From Pandoraea anhela (GTDB taxonomy: Bacteria > Pseudomonadota > Gammaproteobacteria > Burkholderiales > Burkholderiaceae): DNA of 64,000 bases. The stretch lies in contig NZ_CABPSB010000010.1 of the NCBI RefSeq assembly GCF_902459655.1, positions 1 to 64,000 of the forward strand, in the 5' to 3' direction. Shown piece by piece: positions 17,785-27,296 of the stretch. A model generated the notes under the pieces. It did not search any database, was not told the DNA's origin, and worked only from the letters and a program-made list of their open reading frames with translations. A program made the position numbers and the translations under genes. Numbering within the stretch: the stretch's first letter is position 1; each line of letters starts with the position of its first letter.

Positions 17785-18048
17785 TTAGTTGGCCATCGGG
17801 GCTTGCGGCGCGGCACTGCGCTGAGCGGCTTCGATTTCCGCCGTGCGCTTTTGCAGTTGCACCGACTGCGCCAAGGTGTACGGAAAGTTGAATTCCGTCA
17901 CCGGCGAGAGGCCAAGCTCGCGCGCAGCTTGCAGTTCGGCACGCACATGCTCACGGGTCACACCGACAGACTGATCGGCAGCCATCGCCGAGCCGGCGGC
18001 AACCGTGAGGCTCACCAGCGCCACGGCAGTCAGCAGGTTCTTTTTCAT
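17785..18048 (-). CDS. DUF4148 domain-containing exported protein
   Basis: An 87-aa protein with a clear signal peptide (MKKNLLTAVALVSLTVAAGS, cleavage after AMA). A short mature part contains REHVRAELQAARELGLSPVT, the core of DUF4148, a family of small periplasmic proteins abundant in Burkholderiales. Function unknown. The ribosome binding site AAAGGAG sits 8 nt before the ATG, and a TATAAT lies about 80 bp upstream, so it is probably a single-gene transcript. Confidence 0.85.
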   Translation of the reverse strand: MKKNLLTAVALVSLTVAAGSAMAADQSVGVTREHVRAELQAARELGLSPVTEFNFPYTLAQSVQLQKRTAEIEAAQRSAAPQAPMAN

Positions 18049-18124
18049 GGAAAACTCCTTTTATCGTTCGTATCTGACTCATCGAAGCGAAAACCGCTAA
18101 CCAATCAGTTTTCGTCATGAGTAA

Positions 18125-18130
18125 ATTATA
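18125..18130 (-). promoter_or_regulatory. -10 element of the DUF4148 gene
   Basis: The minus strand reads TATAAT, about 77 bp before the ATG at 18048. No convincing -35 is present 16-18 bp upstream (TGGTTC is the nearest match), so an activator may be needed or the call may be wrong. Confidence 0.45.
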
Positions 18131-18377
18131 GTTTTCCCCTAGCAATGAACCAGCCGCAAAGCGACAACACACTGTTTCGGAAAAAGTGTGAAATCCGTCG
18201 AATTCGCGGTCAGAATGTCTCGAAGATGGCGGAAAGTTGTCGTGAAACAGACGACGCGACAATTGTGAAATAACGCACCTCTCTCGAAGCGCAAGTCATT
18301 TCATCCTGTGAAAACCAGAAGTAAAAGTTCAGAGAAAAAGCAGGCGCTAACGAAAAAAACGGCGAGCGAATCCCGCA

Positions 18378-18404
18378 CGTGAGCGCTGGAAAAAAGCGCT
18401 CACG
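18378..18404. terminator. Perfect 10-bp hairpin downstream of the luxR-type gene
   Basis: CGTGAGCGCT (18378-18387) and AGCGCTCACG (18395-18404) form a perfect stem with a seven-base loop GGAAAAA, starting 25 bp after the luxR-type stop. On the minus strand a T7 run follows only after about 19 nt, so it is an imperfect intrinsic terminator. It is too long and wrongly spaced for a lux box. Confidence 0.45.
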
Positions 18405-18428
18405 AGAAAGATATGAATTACGGAAAAT

Positions 18429-19196
18429 TCAGGGGGAAATCAAACCGGTGCTGATCGCCGCAGCAATTGCCTGATGGCGGTTGACGGCACCAAGCTTGCG
18501 TTTGGCGTTATTGATATGAAAAGTCACGGTGTGTTCCGATATCTTCAGAATCAATCCGATCTCCCATGCCGTTTTACCACGCGCCGCCCACAGCAGACTT
18601 TCAATCTCGCGCGGACTGAGCTTGCCATTGCTGCGACTCGCCACCCATTGCATATCGAGTTGCTGAATCGCCTGATGAAAGTACAACGCCGTCAGATAGA
18701 TTTCACCCACCATACGCGATTCGAGTTCGACCGATTCTTCCGGTGACTTTGCCGTTGCGGCACTGAAAATCGCGCGCTCGCCGGCGGCGCCGTAGATCGG
18801 GATCGATACGCCGCAGCCAAGGCCGTGAGCGCGCGCGTCGGCAAAGATCGGATGCGGCCGCCTCTGCGTCAGAAACGTGCGCCAGAGAATCGGCAGCGGC
18901 GACAGATTCGCAGCGACGAGCACCGGATCGACTTCCGCATAGCCCGCACTCTGATAACGCTCGATCCACGCCGGTGGAAATGTCGTGAAGATATGGCGAC
19001 TAGGCATTCCCTGGGCGGAAATGAGCTGATCGTCCATCTGAAACGCGGCGGCCTCTCGTTCGCGACGCGGCAATAACGGGGCATAGAACAATGCGTCGTA
19101 TTCCAGCGTTTGCGTCAGTTTCTGAAACTCGGCGTCCAGCGCCTCGACCGACCGGGCGCCAAGCAGCCCCTCATATCGATAAAGATTGTGATGCAT
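18429..19196 (-). CDS. LuxR-family quorum-sensing-type transcriptional regulator (orphan in this window)
   Basis: A 255-aa protein with an N-terminal autoinducer-binding domain: PAWIERYQSAGYAEVDPVLV carries the W-x3-Y-x3-Y-x3-DP signature, followed by W in LPILWRTFL and G in GLGCGVSIPIYG. The C-terminal LuxR helix-turn-helix is SPREIESLLWAARGKTAWEI to HTVTFHINNAKRKLGAVNRH. No luxI-like synthase is in the window, so it may be a solo or pair with a distant synthase. ATG at 19196 gives normal family length; a frame extending to 19337 adds an unrelated N-terminus. Neither start has a strong ribosome binding site. Confidence 0.85.
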   Translation of the reverse strand: MHHNLYRYEGLLGARSVEALDAEFQKLTQTLEYDALFYAPLLPRREREAAAFQMDDQLISAQGMPSRHIFTTFPPAWIERYQSAGYAEVDPVLVAANLSPLPILWRTFLTQRRPHPIFADARAHGLGCGVSIPIYGAAGERAIFSAATAKSPEESVELESRMVGEIYLTALYFHQAIQQLDMQWVASRSNGKLSPREIESLLWAARGKTAWEIGLILKISEHTVTFHINNAKRKLGAVNRHQAIAAAISTGLISP

Positions 19197-19343
19197 TGCG
19201 AATTGCACGTTCTCAATAATTGCCGGTGGATTGCCGATATTCGCGCATTGTAGTCTGAGCCTTGCGTTTTGCGGGGAGTAATTTTGCCCAATAAAACAAC
19301 TCTGCCATTTCGCGTGGAGTGCGAATGATTTTCGCATCGAATT

Positions 19344-20237
19344 TCACACCGCGCAGCCCAATGCCTCCAATGCCGACAAGACTTTTCGCAATCCCGGCGT
19401 GAGCGGTTTATCCTGGCGCACCACGATCGCAAGCGTTCTCGTTAACGCCGGTGTCAGCGTGGATATACGCAATCCGCGTCTGTGATGAACCGCATTGACC
19501 GACATGCGCGGCACAATGCTGTAGCCCAATCCCGCCGCGACCATTTCCTTGATGGCCTCGATGCTGCCCAGCGCCATTCCCGGCCGCACACGAAGCCCCG
19601 CCTGCAAGAACCACTCATCAATCAGCAACCGCGTGCTGCTGCCGGATTCGAAAGCGACCATCGGCGCTGCGGCAAGCGCATGCGGCGTGACCTCTTGCGC
19701 CCATTCGCGATCGCTTGCCGGGGCAATGGCAACGAACTCGTCGCGCAGCACGGGGGTGATTTGCAGGCTGCGCCCGGTCGCGGGCAGGGTCACGAGGCCA
19801 ATGTCGAGCCGGTTCTCGGTCACCGCCGTGACGACATCGTCGGTATTGCCGGTACTCACGCGGATATCGAGCATTGGATGACGTTTGCGCATAGCGCGCA
19901 GCATCGGAGGCAGCAAATGAATGCACGCCGTTGCGCCCGTGCCGATAGCGACCTCGCCCGCCACGCCGCGTGCATGGCTCGACAGCGCCTGCATGGCGTC
20001 TTCGACGGCGACGTCGATACGGCGCGCGTGTTCCAGCAGGGTCACGCCCGCCGAGGTCGGCTTCAGGCGCTTGCCGACCCGCTCGATGAGCCGGACGTTC
20101 AGGCGCTGTTCCAACTGGCGAACCTGAAGGCTCACGGCGGGTTGCGACAGATCGAGACGTGCGGCGGCCGCAGAGAAGCTGCCGGCGTCGATCACCTCCG
20201 AAAACGTGCGAAGCTGGTCCAGATTCAGACGGCGCAT
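19344..20237 (-). CDS. LysR-family transcriptional regulator
   Basis: A 297-aa LTTR: N-terminal helix-turn-helix (LRTFSEVIDAGSFSAAAARL, SQPAVSLQVRQLEQRLNVRL) followed by the two-lobed effector domain from about residue 90 (GEVAIGTGATACIHLLPPML). ATG at 20237 gives the standard length and has an AAGGAAA ribosome binding site. It is divergent from the MFS gene at 20442, the likely target, with a 204-bp shared control region. Confidence 0.9.
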   Translation of the reverse strand: MRRLNLDQLRTFSEVIDAGSFSAAAARLDLSQPAVSLQVRQLEQRLNVRLIERVGKRLKPTSAGVTLLEHARRIDVAVEDAMQALSSHARGVAGEVAIGTGATACIHLLPPMLRAMRKRHPMLDIRVSTGNTDDVVTAVTENRLDIGLVTLPATGRSLQITPVLRDEFVAIAPASDREWAQEVTPHALAAAPMVAFESGSSTRLLIDEWFLQAGLRVRPGMALGSIEAIKEMVAAGLGYSIVPRMSVNAVHHRRGLRISTLTPALTRTLAIVVRQDKPLTPGLRKVLSALEALGCAV

Positions 20238-20441
20238 CTCAAAGTTTTCCTTATGAACCGAATAAGATGCCAAGACTTTACCAAGAGATGCCGCTGGCGC
20301 ACCATGCCGGTAACGGACGGATGCCGGCTGGCAGATTCGGCAGATTCGTCGAATTCGCCCGATTGGCGACATTCGCCACGGGTCCGGCCTCCGCCACCGT
20401 CATTCACGCATCCATCATCGCGCTACCGCCCGCTCCGCGTT

Positions 20442-21617
20442 ATGCCCATCGTTCTCAGGCTCGGTCTTGCACAACTCATCAACTGGGGAGTGAACTTCTA
20501 TCTGCCGGGCGCCTTTGCCTGGCGCATTGCCCGCGATACGGGCTGGGCGCAGACGTGGGTGTACGCGGGGCCGTCGCTCGCCATGCTGGTGATGGCGGCC
20601 GTCTCGCCGCTGTCCGGCCGCTGGCTCGAACGTCTGGGCGGACGCCGCGTCATGTGCGCGGGCACGCTCGTGTGCGTCGTCGGCTGCGTCGTGCTGGCCA
20701 CCGCCACCACACTGACGCAGTTCTACGCCGCGTGGTGCCTGCTCGGCATCGGCATGCGGCTCTGCCTGTACGACGCCGCCTTCGCCACGCTCGCCGTGCT
20801 CTATGGCGCCAACGCCCGGCGTCCGATGACGCAGATCACGCTGATCGGCGGGCTGGCGACGACCGTTTTCTGGCCGCTGGGCAACTGGCTTGGCGATGGC
20901 TGGGGGTGGCGCACAGGCGTGTTCGTCTACAGCGCCATCGGGCTCGTCGCCTGGGCGCTGCTACGCAGTCTGCCACCCACACCGCCCCGCATGCCGGCGA
21001 CAGGCGATGCAGGCGGTTCTCGTGCCTCGTTGCCATGGACACCCGCGCTGCTCTACGGCGCGATCATGGCGCTGGTCTCGGTCCTGTCATCGGGACTGGC
21101 GGCACACCTCACGTCGCTGCTGAGCACGCGCGGGCTGCCCGTCGGGCTCGCCGCCACGTGGGGCCTCGGACAAGTCTGTGCGCGGATGCTGGAATGGCTT
21201 CAGCCCCGGCAGGCGAGCGCCGTCAAACTCAACGTCGTGGTCGGTTGCGGCCTGCCGGTCTGCTTTGCGTTGGGGCTGGCGGGCATGTCGTCGCCGCTCG
21301 CGGCCGGCGTCTTCATCTTCTTTTACGGGGCGCTCAACGGGCTGGCGACGCTGCTGCGCGCCAGCCTCCCGCTCGAACTCTTTGCGCGCGATGCCTATGC
21401 CCGGGCGCTGGGCACATTGCTCGCCCCGGCGTTCGCCGTCTCGGCGGTGGCGCCCTGGGGATACGCCTTCGCCCGGGAACACTGGGGCGACGATGCGATC
21501 CTCTGGGTGTCGCTCGTCATCGGCCTGCTGATCGCAGCCTCGGCGCTATCGCTGCGGCGGCTGGCGCCGCACGCGCCTGCTCCGCTAACGCTCGAAGACA
21601 CGCGATCCGCGTCTTGA
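20442..21617 (+). CDS. MFS transporter divergent from LysR
   Basis: A 391-aa major facilitator with about 11-12 hydrophobic segments. The start LRLGLAQLINWGVNFYLPGA and the motif A-like loop SGRWLERLGGRRVMCAGTLV place it in an MFS group often annotated only as putative permease. Substrate unknown. It is probably controlled by the adjacent LysR regulator. The protein ends with a short basic/acidic tail. Confidence 0.82.
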   Translation: MPIVLRLGLAQLINWGVNFYLPGAFAWRIARDTGWAQTWVYAGPSLAMLVMAAVSPLSGRWLERLGGRRVMCAGTLVCVVGCVVLATATTLTQFYAAWCLLGIGMRLCLYDAAFATLAVLYGANARRPMTQITLIGGLATTVFWPLGNWLGDGWGWRTGVFVYSAIGLVAWALLRSLPPTPPRMPATGDAGGSRASLPWTPALLYGAIMALVSVLSSGLAAHLTSLLSTRGLPVGLAATWGLGQVCARMLEWLQPRQASAVKLNVVVGCGLPVCFALGLAGMSSPLAAGVFIFFYGALNGLATLLRASLPLELFARDAYARALGTLLAPAFAVSAVAPWGYAFAREHWGDDAILWVSLVIGLLIAASALSLRRLAPHAPAPLTLEDTRSAS

Positions 21618-21946
21618 CCGTCGCGCCGAGATACCGCCGCGCGCCCCACACACCGCCCCGACGTCCGCTCCCCTGCCATTGCAGCATCGTCATGTCGGAC
21701 GCGCGCCGCGCCGGTGACGCCCTCTCCCGTGACGCCCTCGCCATTAGCAACCGGCAAGAAAATCCGCATTTCCTGTCAGGGGTTCTCGACGCAGGATAAT
21801 CGCGCCCCGTTATATGCACGTGCGGCGATATTGGTTGGGATCGGGCAATGCGTGCACTATCGTTGAAATCCGCTCAGGCTTGCCTGCCCCCGACATGTCG
21901 GCTTAGCGCCGACGTGAAGCCATATTTTTGCCGACGAAACATTCGC
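21618..21946. other. 329-bp intergenic region before the nitroreductase gene
   Basis: Several short frames are present but none is protein-like. An AT-rich patch (GTTATATGCACG near 21811) may hold the nitroreductase promoter, but no clear -35/-10 pair was found. No repeat or RNA gene seen. Confidence 0.4.
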
Positions 21947-22546
21947 ATGACCGATCTCAATACCCGTCAAGCCGACCATCCGATCGACCCCCAATTCGTG
22001 GCCCGCTGGTCGCCGCGCGTGTTCAAGGATGAACCGATTCCCGAAGCGACCCTGCTGTCGTTCCTCGAAGCGGCCCGCTGGGCCCCCTCGGCGTATAACG
22101 CACAACCCTGGCGCTTCGTCTATGCGCGCCGTGGCACGCCGCACTGGGAGCCGTTCGTCGGCTTTCTCAACGAATTCAACCAGCGCTGGGCCAGGCACGC
22201 CGCCGCGCTCGTGCTGGTGATCTCGAAGTCGACGTTCACGCCACCGGGCAGCGACAAGGAAGTGCCCGCACCGACGCATAGCTTCGACGCCGGTTCGGCA
22301 TGGGCTTACCTTGCGTTGCAAGCCTCGCTCTCGGGCTGGGCGACGCACGGTATGGCCGGCATCGAACACGACAGGATCCGCAACGCGCTCGACCTGTCGC
22401 CGGAATACAAGATCGAAGCCGCCATCGCGATCGGCCGCCCGGGTGGCGACTTGAGCGCGCTGCCCGAAGGGCTGCGCGCTCGCGAACTACCGAGCCAGCG
22501 CGAGCCGCTGGCGAAGATCGCCTCGGAAGGCCGTTTCGCATTCTGA
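21947..22546 (+). CDS. Nitroreductase family protein (FMN-dependent)
   Basis: A 199-aa single-domain protein. RWSPRVFKDEPIPEATLLSF and ARWAPSAYNAQPWRFVYARR are the FMN-binding start of the nitroreductase fold (R-S-x-R-x-F and PS-x-x-N-x-QPW). The C-terminal AIAIGRPGGDLSALPEGLRA is also family-like. It probably uses NAD(P)H and FMN; substrate unknown. Single gene, ending 43 bp before a strong bidirectional terminator. Confidence 0.88.
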   Translation: MTDLNTRQADHPIDPQFVARWSPRVFKDEPIPEATLLSFLEAARWAPSAYNAQPWRFVYARRGTPHWEPFVGFLNEFNQRWARHAAALVLVISKSTFTPPGSDKEVPAPTHSFDAGSAWAYLALQASLSGWATHGMAGIEHDRIRNALDLSPEYKIEAAIAIGRPGGDLSALPEGLRARELPSQREPLAKIASEGRFAF

Positions 22547-22589
22547 CGCTCGCGCATCACGGCTTCACGCGGCGCCGCCGCATGAAAAA

Positions 22590-22619
22590 CCCCCGCCGGT
22601 TCGCGAGACCCGGCGGGGG
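22590..22619. terminator. Bidirectional terminator between nitroreductase and RND operon
   Basis: CCCCCGCCGG (22590-22599) and CCGGCGGGGG (22610-22619) form a perfect 10-bp GC stem with a 10-base loop. AAAAA precedes it (T-run on the minus strand) and TTTT follows within 6 nt on the plus strand. It separates two convergent units. Confidence 0.85.
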
Positions 22620-22687
22620 ATGTTTTGCCTCGCATACGCGACTTCGGCACGGACGGCACGTCATCGCCGACGGCGCGTCACCTGTGC

Positions 22688-24151
22688 TCAGGAAGGCTCG
22701 ACATGCGGCGTCCAGCCGCCGCCCAACGCGCGATACAGCGCCACGTGATTGACCAGCACGCGCTGCTTCACGTCGATCAGCTGTTGCGCCGCCTGAAAGT
22801 CGCTGCGCTGCGCGTCGAGCAGCTCCAGATAGCTCGCCACCCCATTCGCATAACGACGCTCGGCCAGTCGCAGCCGCTCGCGCTCGCCATCCGACACACG
22901 CTGTTGCGCCTGGAGCTGACGCGTCAGCCATTGCTGCGACGAAAGCGCGTCGTTGACCTCGGTGAAAGCGGTCTGAATGGCACGCTCGTACGAGACGACC
23001 GCCATCTCCTTGCGCACGTTCGCCAGATCCAGCCCCTGCATGTTGCGTCCGCCGTCGAAGATCGGCACGGTGATCTGCGGCATGAACGACCAGACACCGG
23101 TGCCCGCGCTGAACAGATCGGTGATGCGCGAACTGGCCGTACCGATGTCGGTCGTCAACCGGATCGACGGGAAGAAGGCGGCCCGGGCGGCGCCGATATT
23201 CGCGTTCGCGCCGCGCAATTGTGCTTCCGCCTGCCGGATGTCCGGGCGTCGCATCAGCAACGACGACGGCAATCCCGCCGCGACCGGTACCACGAAGGCA
23301 CTGTCGAGCGCCGCCTCGGACGAGGGCCGTGTCGCCACGTCACCGGTCAGCACCTGCAAGACGTGCGCGATCTCGCTGCGCTGGCGCTCACGCTCGGCGA
23401 ATGCCGCGCGCGCCACTTCGACCTGCGTCGTCTCGGTGTTCAGATCGAGGCCGTCGACGAGCCCTCGCTCGGCGCGCAGGCGAATGACCTGCATGCCCGC
23501 CTCACGCGCGGCCAGCACCTTGGCCGCATAGGCGCGCTGCTCGTTGGCGGCAACGAGTCCGATGTAGGCCGTCGCCACTTCGGCCACGAGACTGACCTGC
23601 GCCGCGCGCTGCGCCTCTTCGCTTGCGAGATACGTCTGTAAAGCGGCGTCGCGCAAGCTGCGCACGCGTCCGAAGAAATCGAGCTCGAATGCGCTCACGC
23701 CGACCATTGCCCGAACATCGTTGGCGACATAGCCGCCCGGCGTACTGCTGCCGCCCTCGGGCAGTCCGGCGGAACCCGAATAGCGCTGACGGGAGAACGA
23801 GCCTCCTGCCTGCACGGTCGGCAACAGGTTGGCGCCTTCGATACCGTAAAGTGCGCGGGCTTCCTGCACGCGTAACGACGCCAGACGCAAATCGCGGTTC
23901 TGTGCGAGCGCCTTGCGAATCAGTGCCTGCAACGCCGGATCGGTGAAGACGTCGGCCCAGTCGGCGTCGCCCGTGAGCGGCGCGGCGAGCGCGCGTTGCA
24001 CGTCGCCACCCGCCGGCGCCGCTTCATACGTCGTGGGCATCGGCGCGGCGGGTCGCTCGTACGTGGGCGCCATCGTGCATCCGGCGAGCAACGCAAAACA
24101 GCCTGTCGCGGCCAAGGTCATCCCGCGAAGGCGGGGTCGAAACATCGTCAT
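22688..24151 (-). CDS. Outer membrane factor of an RND efflux pump (OprM/NodT type)
   Basis: A 487-aa TolC-like lipoprotein: signal peptide with lipobox (CFALLAGC), then TMAPTYERPAAPMPTTY, a first repeat with LRLASLRVQEARALYGIEGA and a second with LLMRRPDIRQAEAQLRGANA. QITVPIFDGGRNMQGLDLAN is typical of OprM/AdeK-like channels. ATG at 24151 overlaps the pump gene's TGA. It forms a complete tripartite pump with the two upstream genes. Confidence 0.92.
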   Translation of the reverse strand: MTMFRPRLRGMTLAATGCFALLAGCTMAPTYERPAAPMPTTYEAAPAGGDVQRALAAPLTGDADWADVFTDPALQALIRKALAQNRDLRLASLRVQEARALYGIEGANLLPTVQAGGSFSRQRYSGSAGLPEGGSSTPGGYVANDVRAMVGVSAFELDFFGRVRSLRDAALQTYLASEEAQRAAQVSLVAEVATAYIGLVAANEQRAYAAKVLAAREAGMQVIRLRAERGLVDGLDLNTETTQVEVARAAFAERERQRSEIAHVLQVLTGDVATRPSSEAALDSAFVVPVAAGLPSSLLMRRPDIRQAEAQLRGANANIGAARAAFFPSIRLTTDIGTASSRITDLFSAGTGVWSFMPQITVPIFDGGRNMQGLDLANVRKEMAVVSYERAIQTAFTEVNDALSSQQWLTRQLQAQQRVSDGERERLRLAERRYANGVASYLELLDAQRSDFQAAQQLIDVKQRVLVNHVALYRALGGGWTPHVEPS

Positions 24152-27100
24152 ACTTTCCCCTCGACGGCGGGCGCGGCGTCTGCCTGCGCAGCCTTGCCGT
24201 CATTGTGTGAGCGACGCACGAAGCGACCGACCGTCAGGAAAAACACCGGCACCAGAAAAATCGCCAGCACCGTCGCCGTGACGATCCCGCCGAGCACGGC
24301 GACACCGATCGCGCGCTGCGCGCCCGACGCCGGTCCCGACGCAATCGCCAGCGGCACCACGCCGAAACCGAACGCCAGCGAGGTCATCATGATCGGACGT
24401 AGACGCAGGCGCGCCGCTTCCACGGTGGCGTCGAGCCATGCCATGCCTTGTCTGGTCAGATCGTTGGCGACCTCCACGATCAGAATGGCGTTCTTCGCCG
24501 ACAGACCGATGGTCGCGATCAATCCCACCTTGAAGTAGATGTCGTTGGGCATCCCCAGCAGGCTCACCGCGCCCAGCGCACCGATCACGCCGAGCGGCAC
24601 CACCATGATGACCGCCGCCGGAATCGCCCAACTCTCGTAGAGCGCCGCGAGCGCAAGGAACACTACCAGCACCGACAACGCGAAGAGAATCGGCGCCTGC
24701 GCCCCCGAGTCGCGCTCTTCCAGCGACTGCCCGCTCCACTCGTGCCCGATGCCTGCCGGCAACGCCTTCATCAGTTCCTCCATGCGCGCCATGGCCTCGC
24801 CACTGCTCTTGCCCGGCGCGGATTCGCCCTGAATCGTGAACGACGGATAGCCGTTGTATCGCGTGAGCTGCGGCGACCCGAGCTTCCACTTGAGCGCAAC
24901 GAAAGCCGAGAGCGGCACCATCTCGCCATTGGCGTTACGCACGCGCAGATTGCCGATGTCTTCCGGCGACACGCGCCGACGGCCGTCCGACTGCACGAGC
25001 ACGCGACGACTCTCCGCGCCCAGCATGAAGTCGCCCACGTAGTCCGAACCGAACATGGTGGCGAGCGTCGTGTTCACGTCGTCCATATTCACCTTGAGCG
25101 CTTCCATCTTGCGACGGTCGAGGCTCACGTCGACCTGCGGCACATCGCCCTGACCGGCGAAGATCACGTTCTTGAGCACCGGGTCCTGCGCCGCTTTGTG
25201 AAGCAGGTCGTCACGCGCCGCAGTGAAAACGTCCCTGCCCACGCCTGCGCGGTCCTGCAAGCGCAGATTGAAGCCGTTGGACGAGCCCAGCTCCGGCAGC
25301 GCCGGGCTGTTCATCGCGATCATCATGCGATCCGGCTGCCCCATGAACTTCTCGTTCACGCGCTCGACGATGGCGTTCACACCGTCGTGCTTCGAGGTGC
25401 GTTCGTGCCAGTCCTTGAGCGTGACGTACAACATGCCGCCGCCCGGCCCCGCGCCGAACTCGTTCCAGCCACCCAGCACGAACACGTGCTTGACCGGCTC
25501 GTTTTGCATCAGATAGCGCTCGATGCGCCCCAGCGCCGTCATCGCCTCAGGCAGCGTCGCGCCCCGCGGCTCGGACGCCATCACCATGAAGCTGCCCGTG
25601 TCTTCCTCCGGAATGAAGGCCGTCGGCAAGCGCATGAACGCCAGCGGCACCGCGACGAGCACGAGCCCGTACACCAGCAGCGCGCGCCACGGATGCCGCA
25701 ACGTCTTGTCGACGGTGCGCGTGTAGCGTTCGGTGCCCAGCGCGAACGTGCGGTTGAACCATCCGAAGAAGCCGCGCTTCTCGTGGTGTTCGTGCGAGAC
25801 CGGGCGCAACAGGGTGGCGCACAGCGCCGGCGTGAGCGAGAGCGCGAGGAACGCCGAGAAGCCGATGGACACCGCGAGCGTGATCGCGAACTGACGGTAG
25901 ATGTTGCCCACGGCGCCCGAGAAGAACGCCATCGGCACGAAAACCGTCACGAGCACCACCGTGATGCCCACGATGGCCCCACTGATCTGCTGCATCGCCT
26001 TGACCGTGGCCGCGTAAGGGGACAGCCCCTCCTCGACCATGATCCGCTCGGTGTTCTCGACAACGACGATGGCGTCGTCCACGAGAATGCCGATAGCGAG
26101 CACCATGCCGAACATTGTCAACGTGTTGATCGAGTAACCCAGTCCCAGCAACACGCCGAACGTACCGAGCAAGGCGACCGGCACCACGAGCGTCGGGATC
26201 AGCGTCGCACGCAGGTTCTGCATGAACAGATACATCACCAGGAACACGAGCACGATGGCTTCGAGCAGCGTCGTCACGACTTTCTGGATCGAGACCTTTA
26301 CGAACGACGCCGTCTCGTAAGGCATCTGGTACTCGACCCCAGCCGGGAACAGCTTCGCCTGCTCGTTCATCACCTGACGCACGGCCTTCATGACTTCAAC
26401 GGCATTCGATCCGGCCGCCAGCTTGATGCCCATTGCCGTGGCCGGCAGTCCGTCGACACGCGACGAGTAGTTGTAGTCCGACGCGCCCAGCTCCACGCGC
26501 GCCACATCCCCCAGGCGGATGGCCGATCCATCCGAGCGCACGCGCAGCGGAATGTCGGCGAAGGCTTCCGGCGTGGACAACGCGCTGTCGGACACGACGT
26601 TCGCGTTGATCGGCGCGGACGTCGGCGTCGCCCCCGCGCCAAGATCCCCGATGGTCACGCGCGCGTTGTAGGCGCGCACCTTGGAGACGATGTCCGTGGC
26701 GGTGAGATCGAGCGCGACGAGTCTGGCCGGATCCGGCCAGATACGAATCGCTTTCTCCGTGCCCCAGAACTGCACCTGACCAACGCCGGGCACGCGCTTG
26801 AGCTGGTTCATGACCTGCGAGGCCGCGATTTCTCCCAGATCGAATTCGTTGACCGCCGGATTGCGCGACGACAGCGTGACGACCATGTGGATGTTGTCGG
26901 CCGCGCGCTCGACCTTTACGCCGTAGCGACGCACGACCTCCGGCAGGCGCGACTCGACCGTCTTCAGGCGGTTCTGCACTTCCACCGCCGCCAGATCGAG
27001 ACTGGTGCCCTGACGGAACGTCAGGTTGACCGACGACTCGCCGTTACCGCTCGTGGCGGACGTGTACGTCAGTCCCGGCGCGCCGTTCATCTGACGTTCG

Positions 27101-27294
27101 ATGATGGCAGTGACCGAGTCTTCGACGACTTTCGCCGACGCGCCGGGATAGCTGCTCCACACACTGACCATCGGCGGGGCGATGTCGGGGTACTGCGCGA
27201 CGGGCAGCGCCCGGATCGCGAGCACGCCGATCAGCGTGATCAACAGGGAGATCACCCAGGCAAAGACCGGGCGATCGATAAAGAAACGGGCCAT
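24148..27294 (-). CDS. RND multidrug efflux transporter, inner-membrane pump (HAE1, AcrB/MexB type)
   Basis: A 1048-aa RND protein starting MARFFIDRPVFAWVISLLIT. Twelve helices are expected; the proton-relay aspartates are in GILVDDAIVVVENTERIM (near residue 405), and the periplasmic porter loops fill 40-330 and 560-870. Length and motifs match AcrB/MexB/AmrB. It exports hydrophobic drugs driven by the proton gradient, together with the adaptor (upstream, 2-nt gap) and the outer-membrane factor (ATGA overlap). Substrates cannot be inferred. Confidence 0.95.
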   Translation of the reverse strand: MARFFIDRPVFAWVISLLITLIGVLAIRALPVAQYPDIAPPMVSVWSSYPGASAKVVEDSVTAIIERQMNGAPGLTYTSATSGNGESSVNLTFRQGTSLDLAAVEVQNRLKTVESRLPEVVRRYGVKVERAADNIHMVVTLSSRNPAVNEFDLGEIAASQVMNQLKRVPGVGQVQFWGTEKAIRIWPDPARLVALDLTATDIVSKVRAYNARVTIGDLGAGATPTSAPINANVVSDSALSTPEAFADIPLRVRSDGSAIRLGDVARVELGASDYNYSSRVDGLPATAMGIKLAAGSNAVEVMKAVRQVMNEQAKLFPAGVEYQMPYETASFVKVSIQKVVTTLLEAIVLVFLVMYLFMQNLRATLIPTLVVPVALLGTFGVLLGLGYSINTLTMFGMVLAIGILVDDAIVVVENTERIMVEEGLSPYAATVKAMQQISGAIVGITVVLVTVFVPMAFFSGAVGNIYRQFAITLAVSIGFSAFLALSLTPALCATLLRPVSHEHHEKRGFFGWFNRTFALGTERYTRTVDKTLRHPWRALLVYGLVLVAVPLAFMRLPTAFIPEEDTGSFMVMASEPRGATLPEAMTALGRIERYLMQNEPVKHVFVLGGWNEFGAGPGGGMLYVTLKDWHERTSKHDGVNAIVERVNEKFMGQPDRMMIAMNSPALPELGSSNGFNLRLQDRAGVGRDVFTAARDDLLHKAAQDPVLKNVIFAGQGDVPQVDVSLDRRKMEALKVNMDDVNTTLATMFGSDYVGDFMLGAESRRVLVQSDGRRRVSPEDIGNLRVRNANGEMVPLSAFVALKWKLGSPQLTRYNGYPSFTIQGESAPGKSSGEAMARMEELMKALPAGIGHEWSGQSLEERDSGAQAPILFALSVLVVFLALAALYESWAIPAAVIMVVPLGVIGALGAVSLLGMPNDIYFKVGLIATIGLSAKNAILIVEVANDLTRQGMAWLDATVEAARLRLRPIMMTSLAFGFGVVPLAIASGPASGAQRAIGVAVLGGIVTATVLAIFLVPVFFLTVGRFVRRSHNDGKAAQADAAPAVEGKV

Positions 27295-27296
27295 GG

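Larger units (their letters stand above)
18049..18428. other. 380-bp AT-richer intergenic region
   Basis: The region contains the DUF4148 ribosome binding site and -10 element and the hairpin at 18378-18404. It is visibly more A/T-rich than its neighbours, with runs of A at 18352-18358. No coding frame or RNA gene is recognisable. Confidence 0.5.

Noticed and set aside
18378-18404. lux box for the LuxR-type regulator
   Set aside because: The palindrome is 27 bp with a purine loop, lies downstream of the gene and does not resemble the 20-bp lux box.
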